NCBI GenBank assembly: GCA_030039825.1
Contig: JASHUV010000147.1
Coordinates: forward strand, 1-12,761
Source: Thermoplasmata archaeon
GTDB lineage: Archaea; Thermoplasmatota; Thermoplasmata; Lutacidiplasmatales; UBA184
DNA: 12,761 nt
Reading direction: 5' to 3'
The translations under genes and the position numbers were made by a program. Positions 6,346 through 12,696 of the stretch are shown piece after piece. Position 1 is the first letter of the stretch. Each line of letters begins with the position of its first letter. The notes under the pieces were generated by a model. That model made no database searches. It was not told where the DNA came from and saw only the letters and a list, made by a program, of their open reading frames with translations.

Positions 6346-6877
6346 TCAGGGCGTTCCCGGCCGGCGGAGCCCGTCGGTCATGAGGATATCGTCACGGTCG
6401 GCGCCAGCGCGCCGGAACGTCCCCGGGGACCCGCCCCCGTTCCACGAAGCCGAACCTCCGGTCGAGGCGCCGCGCCGGTTCGTTCCCGGACAGCACCGAC
6501 GACCGGAGGATATCGAAACGTCCCTCGCCCTTCGCGAGGACGCGCCCCACGAGCGCCGATCCGACCTCCCGACCCCGGTGCTCCGGGCGGAGGGCGATAC
6601 CGAGGTCGCCCGCCGGACGGCTCTCGCCGCGTCCTTCCCGGTCGGCCGTGCACAGGCCGACGACGGAAGCGCCGCTTTCCGCGACGGACGCCACGGGGTC
6701 CCCGTCGGGGATCCTCTTCCGGACCGTACCGAACCGGGCGGCCTCTTCGCCGAGGCTCGGGCGTATCGGGAGCGTCGTGAGCCCGAGGGCGGGATTCGTG
6801 GCGAGCTCCTCGAAGCGCGAGAAGTACAGCGCGGCCCCGCCCTCGAACTCGCCCCGCCGCAGGTCCCGGATGCTCAC
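6346..6877 (-). pseudogene. GNAT family N-acetyltransferase with a probable C-terminal frameshift
   Basis: GTG 6877 opens V-S-I-R-D-L-R-R-G-E-F-E-G, a GNAT-like N-terminus. The acetyl-CoA-binding motif A is seen as L-G-I-A-L-R-P-E-H-R-G-R-E-V-G-S-A-L, followed by V-L-S-G-N-E-P-A-R-R-L and F-G-F-V-E-R-G, all typical. As written, the frame ends at a TGA at 6392 (161 residues) after an atypical V-P-A-R-W-R-R-P. Removing one base from the C4 run at 6421-6424 (GGGG on the coding strand) instead gives T-F-R-R-A-G-A-D-R-D-D-I-L-M-T-D-G-L and a stop at 6346. That matches the usual D-D-I-L-M GNAT ending. So it is a frameshifted gene or a sequence error; the acceptor is unknown. The 3' end faces the broken VOC gene. 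Confidence 0.68.
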
Positions 6878-6977
6878 GACCGGGCCAGCCGGATCGCCCG
6901 GAGGTGCGTTCGCCCGGGCCGAGGGGGCCGGTGGGCGGCCTCGGCCCGCCGACGGCGCTCGCGCTCCTCCCGATGGT

Positions 6978-7637
6978 TCAGTCGGTCGAGGCGAACCGCC
7001 CCTCCACCGCGACCTCCCGGAGGGGCCGGCGGCCGCTCGGTCGCTCCCGCTCGGCGAGCGTCGGGGGAAGGGCCTCGGCCGGGCCCCGGTGGCCCAGCGC
7101 GATCGCGATCGCAACGTCGTACTCCTCACGCGGCACGCCCAGCACGGCGGCCGCCTTTTCGCGGTCGATCCCGCCCATGGCGTGGGCGGAGAGACCCGAC
7201 AGGTGGGCCTGCAGCGCCAGGGACATCCACGCGGCCCCCGCGTCGAACCACGCCGTCGGGTTCGGCTGCCCGGCCCAGGTCCCGTTGAGGATCTTCTTCC
7301 GGACCACGAGGTAGGCGAGGACCGGCGCCGTCGAGGCCCAGAGTCGGTTCATCTCCGCGAGCCCCTCGGCGAAGCGCGCGCGGTCCTGCGGACGCGTCGC
7401 GTAGACGAACGTCCAGGGCTGCTCGTTCGCGGAGGACGGGGCCCAGCGGGCCGCCTCGAAGACGGCGTCGAGCGTCGCCGGGTCGACCGGCTCGGGCGAG
7501 AACGCCCGCGGGGACCAACGCTCCACGAACAGGGGGTCGGCGGCGGCCTGAGGAACGCGGCCGCTCGGAAGGCGTCCGGACGCGGGCGGGGCGGTCGTCG
7601 TATTGCGGGCGGTGACGGTCGTGATCGCGGCTGCCAT
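6978..7637 (-). CDS. Nitroreductase family flavoprotein
   Basis: 219 residues from ATG 7637. An upstream in-frame start would add 40 unlikely residues translated from the promoter region. FMN-binding signatures are clear: E-R-W-S-P-R-A-F at 39-46, W-A-P-S-S-A-N-E-Q-P-W at 65-75, G-A-A-W-M-S-L-A-L-Q-A at 134-144, H-A-M-G-G-I-D at 152-158, and a closing I-A-L-G-H-R-G. Family members use FMN and NAD(P)H to reduce quinones, nitro-aromatics or other electrophiles in the cytoplasm. The gene is divergent from an HxlR-type regulator, and a 19-base palindrome lies between its TATA-like box and its start, so repression by that regulator is likely. In Bacillus, DUF24/HxlR repressors YodB and HypR control nitroreductases in the same way (established). 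Confidence 0.92.
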   Translation of the reverse strand: MAAAITTVTARNTTTAPPASGRLPSGRVPQAAADPLFVERWSPRAFSPEPVDPATLDAVFEAARWAPSSANEQPWTFVYATRPQDRARFAEGLAEMNRLWASTAPVLAYLVVRKKILNGTWAGQPNPTAWFDAGAAWMSLALQAHLSGLSAHAMGGIDREKAAAVLGVPREEYDVAIAIALGHRGPAEALPPTLAERERPSGRRPLREVAVEGRFASTD

Positions 7638-7643
7638 GTCTAT

Positions 7644-7662
7644 TACTATATGTTGTATAGTA
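7644..7662. promoter_or_regulatory. Operator-like palindrome 1 (nitroreductase promoter)
   Basis: TACTATA-TGTTG-TATAGTA is a perfect 7-base inverted repeat with a 5-base spacer. It lies between the TATA-like box and the start codon of the nitroreductase gene, where bound repressor would block initiation. It is the best match to the family of three sites in this gap. Confidence 0.7.
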
Positions 7663-7666
7663 TTAA
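7661..7666 (-). promoter_or_regulatory. TATA-like box of the nitroreductase gene
   Basis: Minus-strand TTAATA lies 24-29 bases upstream of ATG 7637, the spacing of an archaeal leaderless promoter. It sits in an AT-rich island and partly overlaps the edge of operator-like palindrome 1. Confidence 0.5.
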
Positions 7667-7685
7667 TGCTATCACTAGTGTAGTA
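7667..7685. promoter_or_regulatory. Operator-like palindrome 2 (imperfect)
   Basis: TGCTATC-ACTAG-TGTAGTA shares the 7-5-7 layout and CTA/TAG core with palindrome 1, with centres 23 bases apart (about two helical turns). It lies just upstream of the nitroreductase TATA-like box and may allow cooperative binding. Confidence 0.5.
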
Positions 7686-7758
7686 GTAAAGTCGCTTCCC
7701 GTCGGGGAAGGGTGAGTCCGTCGCGGTTGCCGGCGGGGGAATGGCCATCCCTCGCAAG

Positions 7759-7766
7759 CTATATTG
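7759..7766 (+). promoter_or_regulatory. TATA-like box of the HxlR-type regulator gene
   Basis: CTATATTG is centred about 30 bases upstream of ATG 7793, fitting a leaderless archaeal promoter. This position favours ATG 7793 over the upstream in-frame GTG 7712. Confidence 0.55.
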
Positions 7767-7783
7767 CTATCTATGTGATAGTG
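7765..7783. promoter_or_regulatory. Operator-like palindrome 3 (HxlR-type gene promoter)
   Basis: TGCTATC-TATGT-GATAGTG has the same 7-5-7 layout as palindromes 1 and 2; its left arm is identical to that of palindrome 2. It lies between the TATA-like box and ATG 7793, consistent with autorepression. Confidence 0.6.
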
Positions 7784-7792
7784 GCTTCGACG

Positions 7793-8221
7793 ATGAGGCC
7801 GGCTCCTCCCTCCGGGCGCGCCGCCGTCGGGTCCAAGCCGGCCCTGCTGGCCGGTGCCGGCCCGGGCTGCCAGGTCGGTGAGCTCTTCTCGATGTTGAGC
7901 CAGCCGCACATGCTCCACCTGCTCGACGTCATGGTCTCGAGCCCGGGGACGCCGATGCGCTTCTCCGCTCTTCAGGAGAGGCTCCACATCTCCCCGAAGA
8001 CCCTCGCCCAACGGCTCCGAACGCTGGTGGAGCGGGGCTTCCTGACGCGTCGGTCGTACAACGAGATTCCTCCCCGCGTCGAGTACGAGGCGACGCAGAA
8101 GGCGAGGGAGCTCGCGGAGCTCTTCCCGATCCTCGCTCGCTGGGCCGACCATAACACGATGGCGGCGGTGCCGACGGTCACCGTGGTGGGACGCGTCCCC
8201 CGGCCCGCCGCGACGGCCTAG
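7793..8221 (+). CDS. HxlR/DUF24-family winged-helix repressor with a single, conserved-position Cys
   Basis: 142 residues from ATG 7793, chosen because a TATA-like box and a palindrome precede it. GTG 7712 would add 27 residues translated across the operator. The domain runs from G-C-Q-V-G-E-L-F at 25-32, through M-R-F-S-A-L-Q-E-R-L-H-I-S-P-K-T-L-A-Q-R-L (recognition helix about 67-80), to the wing L-T-R-R-S-Y-N-E-I-P-P-R-V-E-Y-E-A-T at 84-101, a hallmark of HxlR proteins. Cys26 is the only cysteine and aligns with the redox-sensing Cys of YodB and HypR in Bacillus (family knowledge). It probably senses oxidants or electrophiles and represses itself and the divergent nitroreductase. Its stop shares CTAG with the convergent gene. 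Confidence 0.88.
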   Translation: MRPAPPSGRAAVGSKPALLAGAGPGCQVGELFSMLSQPHMLHLLDVMVSSPGTPMRFSALQERLHISPKTLAQRLRTLVERGFLTRRSYNEIPPRVEYEATQKARELAELFPILARWADHNTMAAVPTVTVVGRVPRPAATA

Positions 8222-9273
8222 CCGCGGACCCCCGGCGGGGGGGTCGTCACCCCCCGGGAGGTGACGGCGCTCCCGGCGGGTTCGGACCGGAACAACCGGT
8301 CGTAGCGGTGGTCCACGATCTTCCCGACGCTTCCGGTGGGCTCGATCGTCATCTCGAGGTCCCTCAGCCGTGACGCGAGCGTCGCGGTGACCGGGGCCGC
8401 GGCCCGGGGGAGCTTCGTCCTCCGGGCCGCGCCGGCCTCGGTCTGCCCGAGGGCGAGCAGGATCATCCTCCTCCCGTCGTCGGCGAGGAGGAGCGGGGAA
8501 ACGTGGCAATCGTTGTGCAACGCCCCGAGCACCTCCGGCGAGGAGGTCCCGGACCGAAGCTCCCCGGTGAGGAACACGATCTCCCCGAGCGATCGGCGTT
8601 CGTAGGACGGTAGCGTCTCGAGGTTGAGGAAGGTGCGGCTCCGGACCACGCCCTTCTCGACGAGGCGTTCCTCCGACCTCGACCGGTCCGAGGGAGAATG
8701 CCAGAGGCGGGTCCGAGGGCTCGGGCTCGCCTCGGTCCGATCCTGGAGGCAGAGCGTGGCCACGCCGGACAGGGGCGCCCGCATCGGCGGGGCGACGCCC
8801 TCACCGAGCGACCTCGGATAGCCGGTGTCCCGTTCCACGCCGATGAACCGGGACCACGGACGCGAGTAGTCGAAGTAGACCGGAAGGGAACCGGTATCGG
8901 CGGCGACCGTGACCGTGCGGCCCCCATCGACCGGCGGCGCGGCCTCCTCCGTGCGGAAGAAGAGGCCGAACAGGACGTTCAAACCGGACCAGAGCAGTAC
9001 GTTGTCCGCGCGTCGGGACCACGCCGCCACCAGTCGGGTGCGTTCGGCGGGGCCGGGCGTGACGATCACGCAGTCGATGGCCCGGACGCCGACCGCCCAC
9101 GGATTGGGCACGTACCGGTCGGTCAACCAGCCGGCGTCGTAGATCTTTCGGCGCGTGGCGAAGAAGGTCGAGGTCGGGATCCCGGAGGCGGCGACGTCCG
9201 CGCCCTCGCCCCCGCCGTCCTTGGCGAGGATCGCGAGGAGGGTGGCGGCCTCGGACGAGGTCAGCTCGTACAT
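8218..9273 (-). CDS. Uncharacterised winged-helix regulator, possibly Lrp-like with duplicated halves
   Basis: 351 residues from ATG 9273 (an adjacent GTG 9276 would add one). Residues 4-60 look like a winged helix: S-S-E-A-A-T-L-L-A-I-L-A, a turn, I-P-T-S-T-F-F-A-T-R-R-K-I-Y-D-A-G-W-L as recognition helix, then a wing at T-D-R-Y-V-P-N-P. Residues 64-107 (R-A-I-D-C-V-I-V-T-P-G and L-L-W-S-G-L-N-V-L-F-G-L-F-F-R) could form an alpha/beta effector domain like the Lrp RAM fold. A similar helix/strand pattern recurs at 203-239 (L-V-E-K-G-V-V-R-S-R-T-F-L-N-L) and 248-277, suggesting an internal duplication. No known family is confidently recognised. It is divergent from the DUF973-like membrane protein across a 98-base gap with direct repeats. 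Confidence 0.65.
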   Translation of the reverse strand: MYELTSSEAATLLAILAKDGGGEGADVAASGIPTSTFFATRRKIYDAGWLTDRYVPNPWAVGVRAIDCVIVTPGPAERTRLVAAWSRRADNVLLWSGLNVLFGLFFRTEEAAPPVDGGRTVTVAADTGSLPVYFDYSRPWSRFIGVERDTGYPRSLGEGVAPPMRAPLSGVATLCLQDRTEASPSPRTRLWHSPSDRSRSEERLVEKGVVRSRTFLNLETLPSYERRSLGEIVFLTGELRSGTSSPEVLGALHNDCHVSPLLLADDGRRMILLALGQTEAGAARRTKLPRAAAPVTATLASRLRDLEMTIEPTGSVGKIVDHRYDRLFRSEPAGSAVTSRGVTTPPPGVRG

Positions 9274-9304
9274 CACGCCCTCGCCTCGACGGCCCGGGGG
9301 TAGG

Positions 9305-9328
9305 TGTCGACTCTACGTTATGTTGACT
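9305..9328. promoter_or_regulatory. Direct repeat TGTCGACT / TGTTGACT in the divergent promoter gap
   Basis: Two 8-base copies (9305-9312 and 9321-9328, 7 of 8 identical) are offset by 16 bases in the 98-base gap between the regulator and the membrane-protein gene. A TATA-like CATAAC (minus strand, about 9317-9322) for the regulator lies between them. It is a candidate binding site for the regulator, but 8-mers at this density can arise by chance. Confidence 0.3.
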
Positions 9329-9342
9329 TTCTTGGAGTTCGG

Positions 9343-9349
9343 TCTAAAT
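9343..9349 (+). promoter_or_regulatory. TATA-like box of the DUF973-like gene
   Basis: TCTAAAT is centred about 26 bases before ATG 9372, in a GC-rich setting. The spacing fits a leaderless archaeal transcript. Confidence 0.5.
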
Positions 9350-9371
9350 CGGACCCCCCCGTTCTAGGGAC

Positions 9372-10526
9372 ATGGCCGGCGCGACTCCGCCCCCGAGATC
9401 GGATCCGCCCTCCTTCCGGCCAGAGGAGACCCGGGCCGGCGTCGCCGACCTCGAGATCGCCGCCCTTGGCGGGCTGTTGGGCCAGATCCTGATCTGGGGA
9501 AGCGTCATCGCGCTCTGGGTCTTCGGTTCGCTCTACGGGAACATTCCGACACGGACGAGCATCGCCTACGGGGCGAACGGGTTCTCCGTTTCCGCCGGGG
9601 CGATCTTCGGCCTCAACTACCTCCTGATCGGGGGCGCCGTCGTCACCGCGCTCGCCCTCCTGCTCACGGGCCGCGACCTCCGGAGGATCGCGGGAGCGAC
9701 GCCTCTTCCGTCGCTCGAGGCGGCCGCCTCGCTCGCGACCGTGGGGGCGATCGGGTTCGGCTTGTTCGCCCTGGGTTGGGGGGTCTGGATCGGGAGCTTC
9801 GTCCCTCCGGTGGCCGGTGCCGCGCCGTCCTACACTTCGGTGATGGACTCGAACCTCGCCGCCGTCGTGGACCTGATGCTGATCGCCGGGGGCCTCCTCG
9901 CCTTCGTGGGAATGCTGGGCCTCGCCTGGGGCAGCTCCCAGCTCGGGGGCAAGTTCGACGAGTCGGCCCTCGAGCTCGGGGGGGCGCTCTCCGCCCTGCC
10001 GGTGTTCTCGACGGTGGGCTACGTCCTCCTGATGATCGGCCTCGTCCGTGCGGACCGCAAGGTCCGGCAGGGCTGGGTTCCGTCCCCTCCCCCTCCCCCG
10101 CCGCCGCTCCTTCACTACGTGGCGTACCCGGCGGTCTACGCGTCCGGTGGCCCACTCGCCCCGTCGCGCGATCGGCCGTCGTGGGACGGCCTGGCCGTGG
10201 CGCTGGTCGTCGTGGTCGTCCTCCTCTGGGTCCTCATCGTCCCGATCTCGCTCGTGATCACCTCCGAGGACTCGCTCACGCACGGGCCCGCCAGCTCGGC
10301 GGGCAGCCCGAACGGCTCACCCGCTGGGGCCTCGGCCACGACGAGCGCAGGGTCTCCGTTCGCGGTCCTCCTGCTCGGCCTCGCGGCCACGGCCGTGCTC
10401 GTTCCGCTGGCCCTCGTTCGAAATCGGCGGAAGCGCCAGAAGTCGAGCTCACCCTCGCCCTCCCCGCCCCCGCCTCCCCCGCCTCCCCCGGCCGCGGACG
10501 AGGACGCGCTCGACCACCTCGTCTGA
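9372..10526 (+). CDS. DUF973-like multi-pass membrane protein with proline-rich segments
   Basis: 384 residues. Hydrophobic segments lie at about 30-55, 75-99, 117-142, 161-186, 203-225, 272-295 and 328-347, so about seven membrane spans. The part up to residue 228, with L-G-x-x-W-G-S-S-Q-L-G-G-K-F-D-E-S-A-L-E-L-G-G-A-L followed by V-G-Y-V-L-L-M-I-G-L-V, resembles archaeal DUF973 proteins, whose function is unknown. Two proline runs occur: one at about 237-246 linking the core to the sixth helix, and one near the C-terminus before an acidic A-D-E-D-A-L-D-H-L-V tail. The basic R-N-R-R-K-R-Q-K after the last helix places that end in the cytoplasm by the positive-inside rule. Divergent from a winged-helix regulator, which may control it. 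Confidence 0.7.
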   Translation: MAGATPPPRSDPPSFRPEETRAGVADLEIAALGGLLGQILIWGSVIALWVFGSLYGNIPTRTSIAYGANGFSVSAGAIFGLNYLLIGGAVVTALALLLTGRDLRRIAGATPLPSLEAAASLATVGAIGFGLFALGWGVWIGSFVPPVAGAAPSYTSVMDSNLAAVVDLMLIAGGLLAFVGMLGLAWGSSQLGGKFDESALELGGALSALPVFSTVGYVLLMIGLVRADRKVRQGWVPSPPPPPPPLLHYVAYPAVYASGGPLAPSRDRPSWDGLAVALVVVVVLLWVLIVPISLVITSEDSLTHGPASSAGSPNGSPAGASATTSAGSPFAVLLLGLAATAVLVPLALVRNRRKRQKSSSPSPSPPPPPPPPPAADEDALDHLV

Positions 10527-10562
10527 GCGAGGGCCGGCCGGATCCCCCTCCCGGCTCCCGGC

Positions 10563-10569
10563 TTTAATA
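10563..10569 (+). promoter_or_regulatory. TATA box for the peroxiredoxin-DsbA-like operon
   Basis: TTTAATA is centred 26 bases upstream of ATG 10592, preceded by GC-rich bases that could act as a BRE. This is the clearest archaeal promoter in the window and implies a leaderless mRNA. Confidence 0.65.
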
Positions 10570-10591
10570 CTGGACCCCCGGTGCTGAGACG

Positions 10592-11107
10592 ATGACGACC
10601 GACGGCAGGCACAAGGCGAGCTCGATCCTGAGGCCGGGGTCCAAGGCCCCGGATTTCACGCTCAAGAGCACGCCCGACCAGAACGTCTCCCTGGGCGACT
10701 TTCGGGGCCGGCCGGTCGTGCTCGCGTTCTATCCCGCTGACTGGAGCCCGGTCTGCAGCGACCAGATGGGGCTCTACGCCCAGGTGATGCCGGAGTTCAA
10801 GAAGTTCAACGCGGAGGTCCTCGGGATCTCGGTGGACGGCATCTGGACCCACCTCGCCTTCGCCAAGGACCGGAGGCTCAACTTCCCCCTCCTTTCCGAT
10901 TTCGAGCCGAAGGGCGCGGTCTCCCGGGCGTACGGGGCGTACGAGGCGCAGGTCGGTGAGTCCGCGCGGGCCCTTTTCGTGGTCGATCCGAAGGGGGACA
11001 TCGCCTGGAGCATGCTGTCGCCCGACGGCGTCAACCCCGGTGCCGACGGTATCCTCTCCGCGCTCGAGGCGCTCGAGCGGACCCCCGGCCGGAAGCGGTC
11101 CGCATGA
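10592..11107 (+). CDS. Peroxiredoxin (AhpC/TSA family, single-Cys)
   Basis: 171 residues. A-P-D-F-T-L at 19-24, then the peroxidatic motif P-A-D-W-S-P-V-C at 48-55, fitting P-x-x-x-(S/T)-x-x-C with Cys55 as the peroxidatic residue. The catalytic Arg is probably Arg126 in A-R-A-L-F-V-V-D. I-S-V-D at 79-82 and the P-L-L-S-D-F segment are also typical. There is no second cysteine, so it is a 1-Cys type that must be recycled by an external thiol. The enzyme reduces H2O2 or organic peroxides in the cytoplasm; no signal peptide is present. The stop overlaps the next gene's start as ATGA, so the DsbA-like protein is the natural candidate for recycling it. Family call is strong; subtype (AhpE/BCP-like) less so. 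Confidence 0.93.
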   Translation: MTTDGRHKASSILRPGSKAPDFTLKSTPDQNVSLGDFRGRPVVLAFYPADWSPVCSDQMGLYAQVMPEFKKFNAEVLGISVDGIWTHLAFAKDRRLNFPLLSDFEPKGAVSRAYGAYEAQVGESARALFVVDPKGDIAWSMLSPDGVNPGADGILSALEALERTPGRKRSA

Positions 11108-11652
11108 CGGAGCGCTACCAAGCGCCCCGACTTACCCTGCCGGTCGGGGAGCGGGACCACGCCGAGGGCCCGCCGGGCGCCCGGGTGGTCCTGGTCGAGT
11201 ACGGCGACTACCAGTGTCCCTACTGCGGGGCGGCCTACCCGATCGTGAAGCGGATCCAGAAGGCGCTCGGACCGAGGCTGCGCTTCGTCTTCCGGAACTT
11301 TCCCATCACGAACGCCCACCCCCAGGCCCAGTGGGCCGCGGAGACCGCCGAGGCGGCGGCGGCCCAGGGCAAGTTCTGGGAGGTGCACGACCTCCTCTAC
11401 GAGAACCAATCCTCCTTCGGGGACCCGGCGTTCTTCACCCGCCAGGAACGGAAGCTCAAGCTGAGCGTCGAACGGCTCGAGCAGGGCGTGGCCCAGCACC
11501 TCTACCTCGATCGGATCCAAGAGGACTTCATGAGCGGGGTCCGGAGCGGCGTGAACGGTACCCCGACGTTCTTCATCAACGGTGTCCGGTACGACGGGTA
11601 TCCGGACTACGCACCGTTGATCGCCGCGCTCGACGAGGCTGAGAAGGCGTAG
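11104..11652 (+). CDS. Cytosolic DsbA-like thiol oxidoreductase (CPYC)
   Basis: 182 residues. The thioredoxin-fold active site is C-P-Y-C at 38-41 after V-L-V-E-Y-G-D-Y-Q, and the cis-Pro loop is G-T-P-T-F-F-I-N-G with Pro153. The helical insertion contains F-R-N-F-P-I-T-N-A-H-P-Q-A-Q-W-A-A-E. The N-terminus resembles the DsbA-like domains that occur alone or fused to NhaA antiporters in bacteria and archaea. No signal peptide or membrane segment is seen, so it should act in the cytoplasm, more likely as a reductase or shuttle than as a secretory oxidant. The only cysteines are the two in CPYC. It is translationally coupled to the 1-Cys peroxiredoxin upstream, suggesting the pair works as a peroxide-reducing unit. 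Confidence 0.92.
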   Translation: MTERYQAPRLTLPVGERDHAEGPPGARVVLVEYGDYQCPYCGAAYPIVKRIQKALGPRLRFVFRNFPITNAHPQAQWAAETAEAAAAQGKFWEVHDLLYENQSSFGDPAFFTRQERKLKLSVERLEQGVAQHLYLDRIQEDFMSGVRSGVNGTPTFFINGVRYDGYPDYAPLIAALDEAEKA

Positions 11653-11753
11653 GTTGAGCTCCGGCGCTCCGGGTGGCGCTTCCGCACCTGCGTTCGGGCC
11701 GGCGTCGACCGAGGCCCGGAGCGGCCCCCCGGTCGGGCCTCCCGGGCAAGCGG

Positions 11754-12227
11754 CTACGCGAACTCTCCCTTGGATCGGAGGAACTTCACCACATAGCCGT
11801 CCGGGTCGTTGATCGTGAAGGCCCTCCCGTACGGCCAGTCGCGAAGCGGGGACTCGATCGTTACCTTGGCCGTCTTCGCCCTCGCATAGATCGCCTCCAC
11901 CGGCCGCAGCTCGACGTTCACGATCACGCCCCCGCCGAGCGGACCGTTGACCCATTCATGGTAATCCTCGTAGCCCCCCTCGGAAGTTCCCGCCGGCCAG
12001 ATCCGGCCGAGGGCGATCACGGCCTGCCCGATCCCGACCCCGGCGTAGTCGAGGTGGTCGTCCTCTCCCTTCCAGGCCCACCGGACATCGAAACCCAGGT
12101 TCTCGTAGAACCGGACGGAGCGGTCGACGTCCTTGACGTTGAACATCACGCTGATCTCCGCCTTCGTCCGGTGGCCCCCGACCCGCGCCACGCGCTTCGA
12201 ACGCGTCTTTTGCACGGTCCCGGACAT
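11754..12227 (-). CDS. VOC (glyoxalase/bleomycin-resistance) family protein
   Basis: 157 residues from ATG 12227; an upstream in-frame start would add 44 residues of poor quality. VOC signatures are M-F-N-V-K-D-V-D-R-S-V-R-F-Y-E-N-L-G-F at 28-46, D-H-L-D-Y-A at 57-62, and the closing A-F-T-I-N-D-P-D-G-Y-V-V-K-F at 136-149, which together make a paired beta-alpha-beta-beta-beta fold. A basic N-terminal stretch (about 7-22) precedes the domain. Family members range from metal-dependent lyases and dioxygenases to drug-binding proteins; the metal ligands cannot be assigned with confidence. It is complete, unlike the frameshifted VOC gene at 5885-6311, and is not its close copy. No clear TATA box was found upstream. 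Confidence 0.87.
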   Translation of the reverse strand: MSGTVQKTRSKRVARVGGHRTKAEISVMFNVKDVDRSVRFYENLGFDVRWAWKGEDDHLDYAGVGIGQAVIALGRIWPAGTSEGGYEDYHEWVNGPLGGGVIVNVELRPVEAIYARAKTAKVTIESPLRDWPYGRAFTINDPDGYVVKFLRSKGEFA

Positions 12228-12317
12228 GGCTTCTCCGCGAACCGCGACAACTGCGTCCGGAAGTTGAAGGATTCCTGAGCCTCGCGTAACCAACTGGGAG
12301 GCCCTCTCGCGCCCGGA

Positions 12318-12341
12318 CCCGCGATCGCCAAGCATCGCGGG
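12318..12341. repeat. Perfect 8-base inverted repeat between the toxin and VOC genes
   Basis: CCCGCGAT and ATCGCGGG flank an 8-base loop. The hairpin lies about 47 bases past the toxin stop and 91 bases before the VOC start (minus strand). No T-run follows on either strand, so it is not a standard terminator. It may act in RNA processing or be chance in GC-rich DNA. The rest of 12228-12387 shows nothing recognisable. Confidence 0.4.
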
Positions 12342-12387
12342 CGGAGGGGTGAACCGCAAGAAAGTTCAAATCCCCAACAGGCCCGCA

Positions 12388-12696
12388 TCATCTGCGCCCG
12401 CGGCCTCGGATTCGATCGAGCCTCCGGTAAAATCCCGGTCGAACACCGACCCCAAAGAGGACGATGGTCTCGCCTTCCACCACATACAGGAGGCGGTATT
12501 CGTCATCCGAGAAGTGAGCGCTCCAGGCTTCGGTCGGTGCGGCTCGGCGAAGTCGTTCCAGCCGAAAGCCGGCTCCCGGCGAGAACGGGCGACGCCGAAT
12601 CGACGCAATGACACGCCAACATTCGTCGCGAACCTCGTTGGGCGGCGCGAGGAATTCGTCGTCGAATCGCGGGTCCCGGAGGACCTTTCGGGTCAT
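12388..12696 (-). CDS. RelE/ParE superfamily toxin of a type II toxin-antitoxin module
   Basis: 102 residues. An N-terminal helical part (D-P-R-F-D-D-E-F-L-A-P-P-N-E-V-R-D-E-C-W-R-V-I) is followed by the RelE/ParE core: R-L-E-R-L-R-R-A, W-S-A-H-F-S-D-D-E-Y-R-L-L-Y-V-V-E-G-E-T-I-V-L-F-G-V-G. The D-x-Y-R-(L/V)-L-Y strand and following V-x-x-x-x-I-V-L-x-G-V-G are standard for the fold. Members are mRNA interferases or gyrase poisons; which one cannot be told here. ATG 12696 overlaps the stop of an upstream frame as ATGA, the usual antitoxin-toxin coupling. Base composition looks less GC-biased than the rest of the window, a hint of recent acquisition. Confidence 0.68.
   Translation of the reverse strand: MTRKVLRDPRFDDEFLAPPNEVRDECWRVIASIRRRPFSPGAGFRLERLRRAAPTEAWSAHFSDDEYRLLYVVEGETIVLFGVGVRPGFYRRLDRIRGRGRR

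Noticed and set aside
7284-7304. V-R-K-K-I-L-N-G-T-W in the nitroreductase resembling the RKK(M/L)PG motif of the surface protein
   Set aside because: It lacks the P-G turn and the preceding G-T-Y, and it falls within the normal nitroreductase fold; coincidence.
7712-7792. GTG 7712 as the start of the HxlR-type gene
   Set aside because: The added 27 residues would be translated across the TATA-like box and the palindrome; the family homology and promoter spacing favour ATG 7793.
12318-12341. Hairpin as a transcription terminator
   Set aside because: The stem is good but no T-run follows on either strand; kept only as an inverted repeat.
12348-12380. Possible tRNA 3' part: a TTCAAAT T-loop-like sequence near 12364-12372
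   Set aside because: The flanking bases do not form a five-pair T-stem (GAAAG against CCCCA), and no D-arm, anticodon arm or acceptor stem could be found around it.
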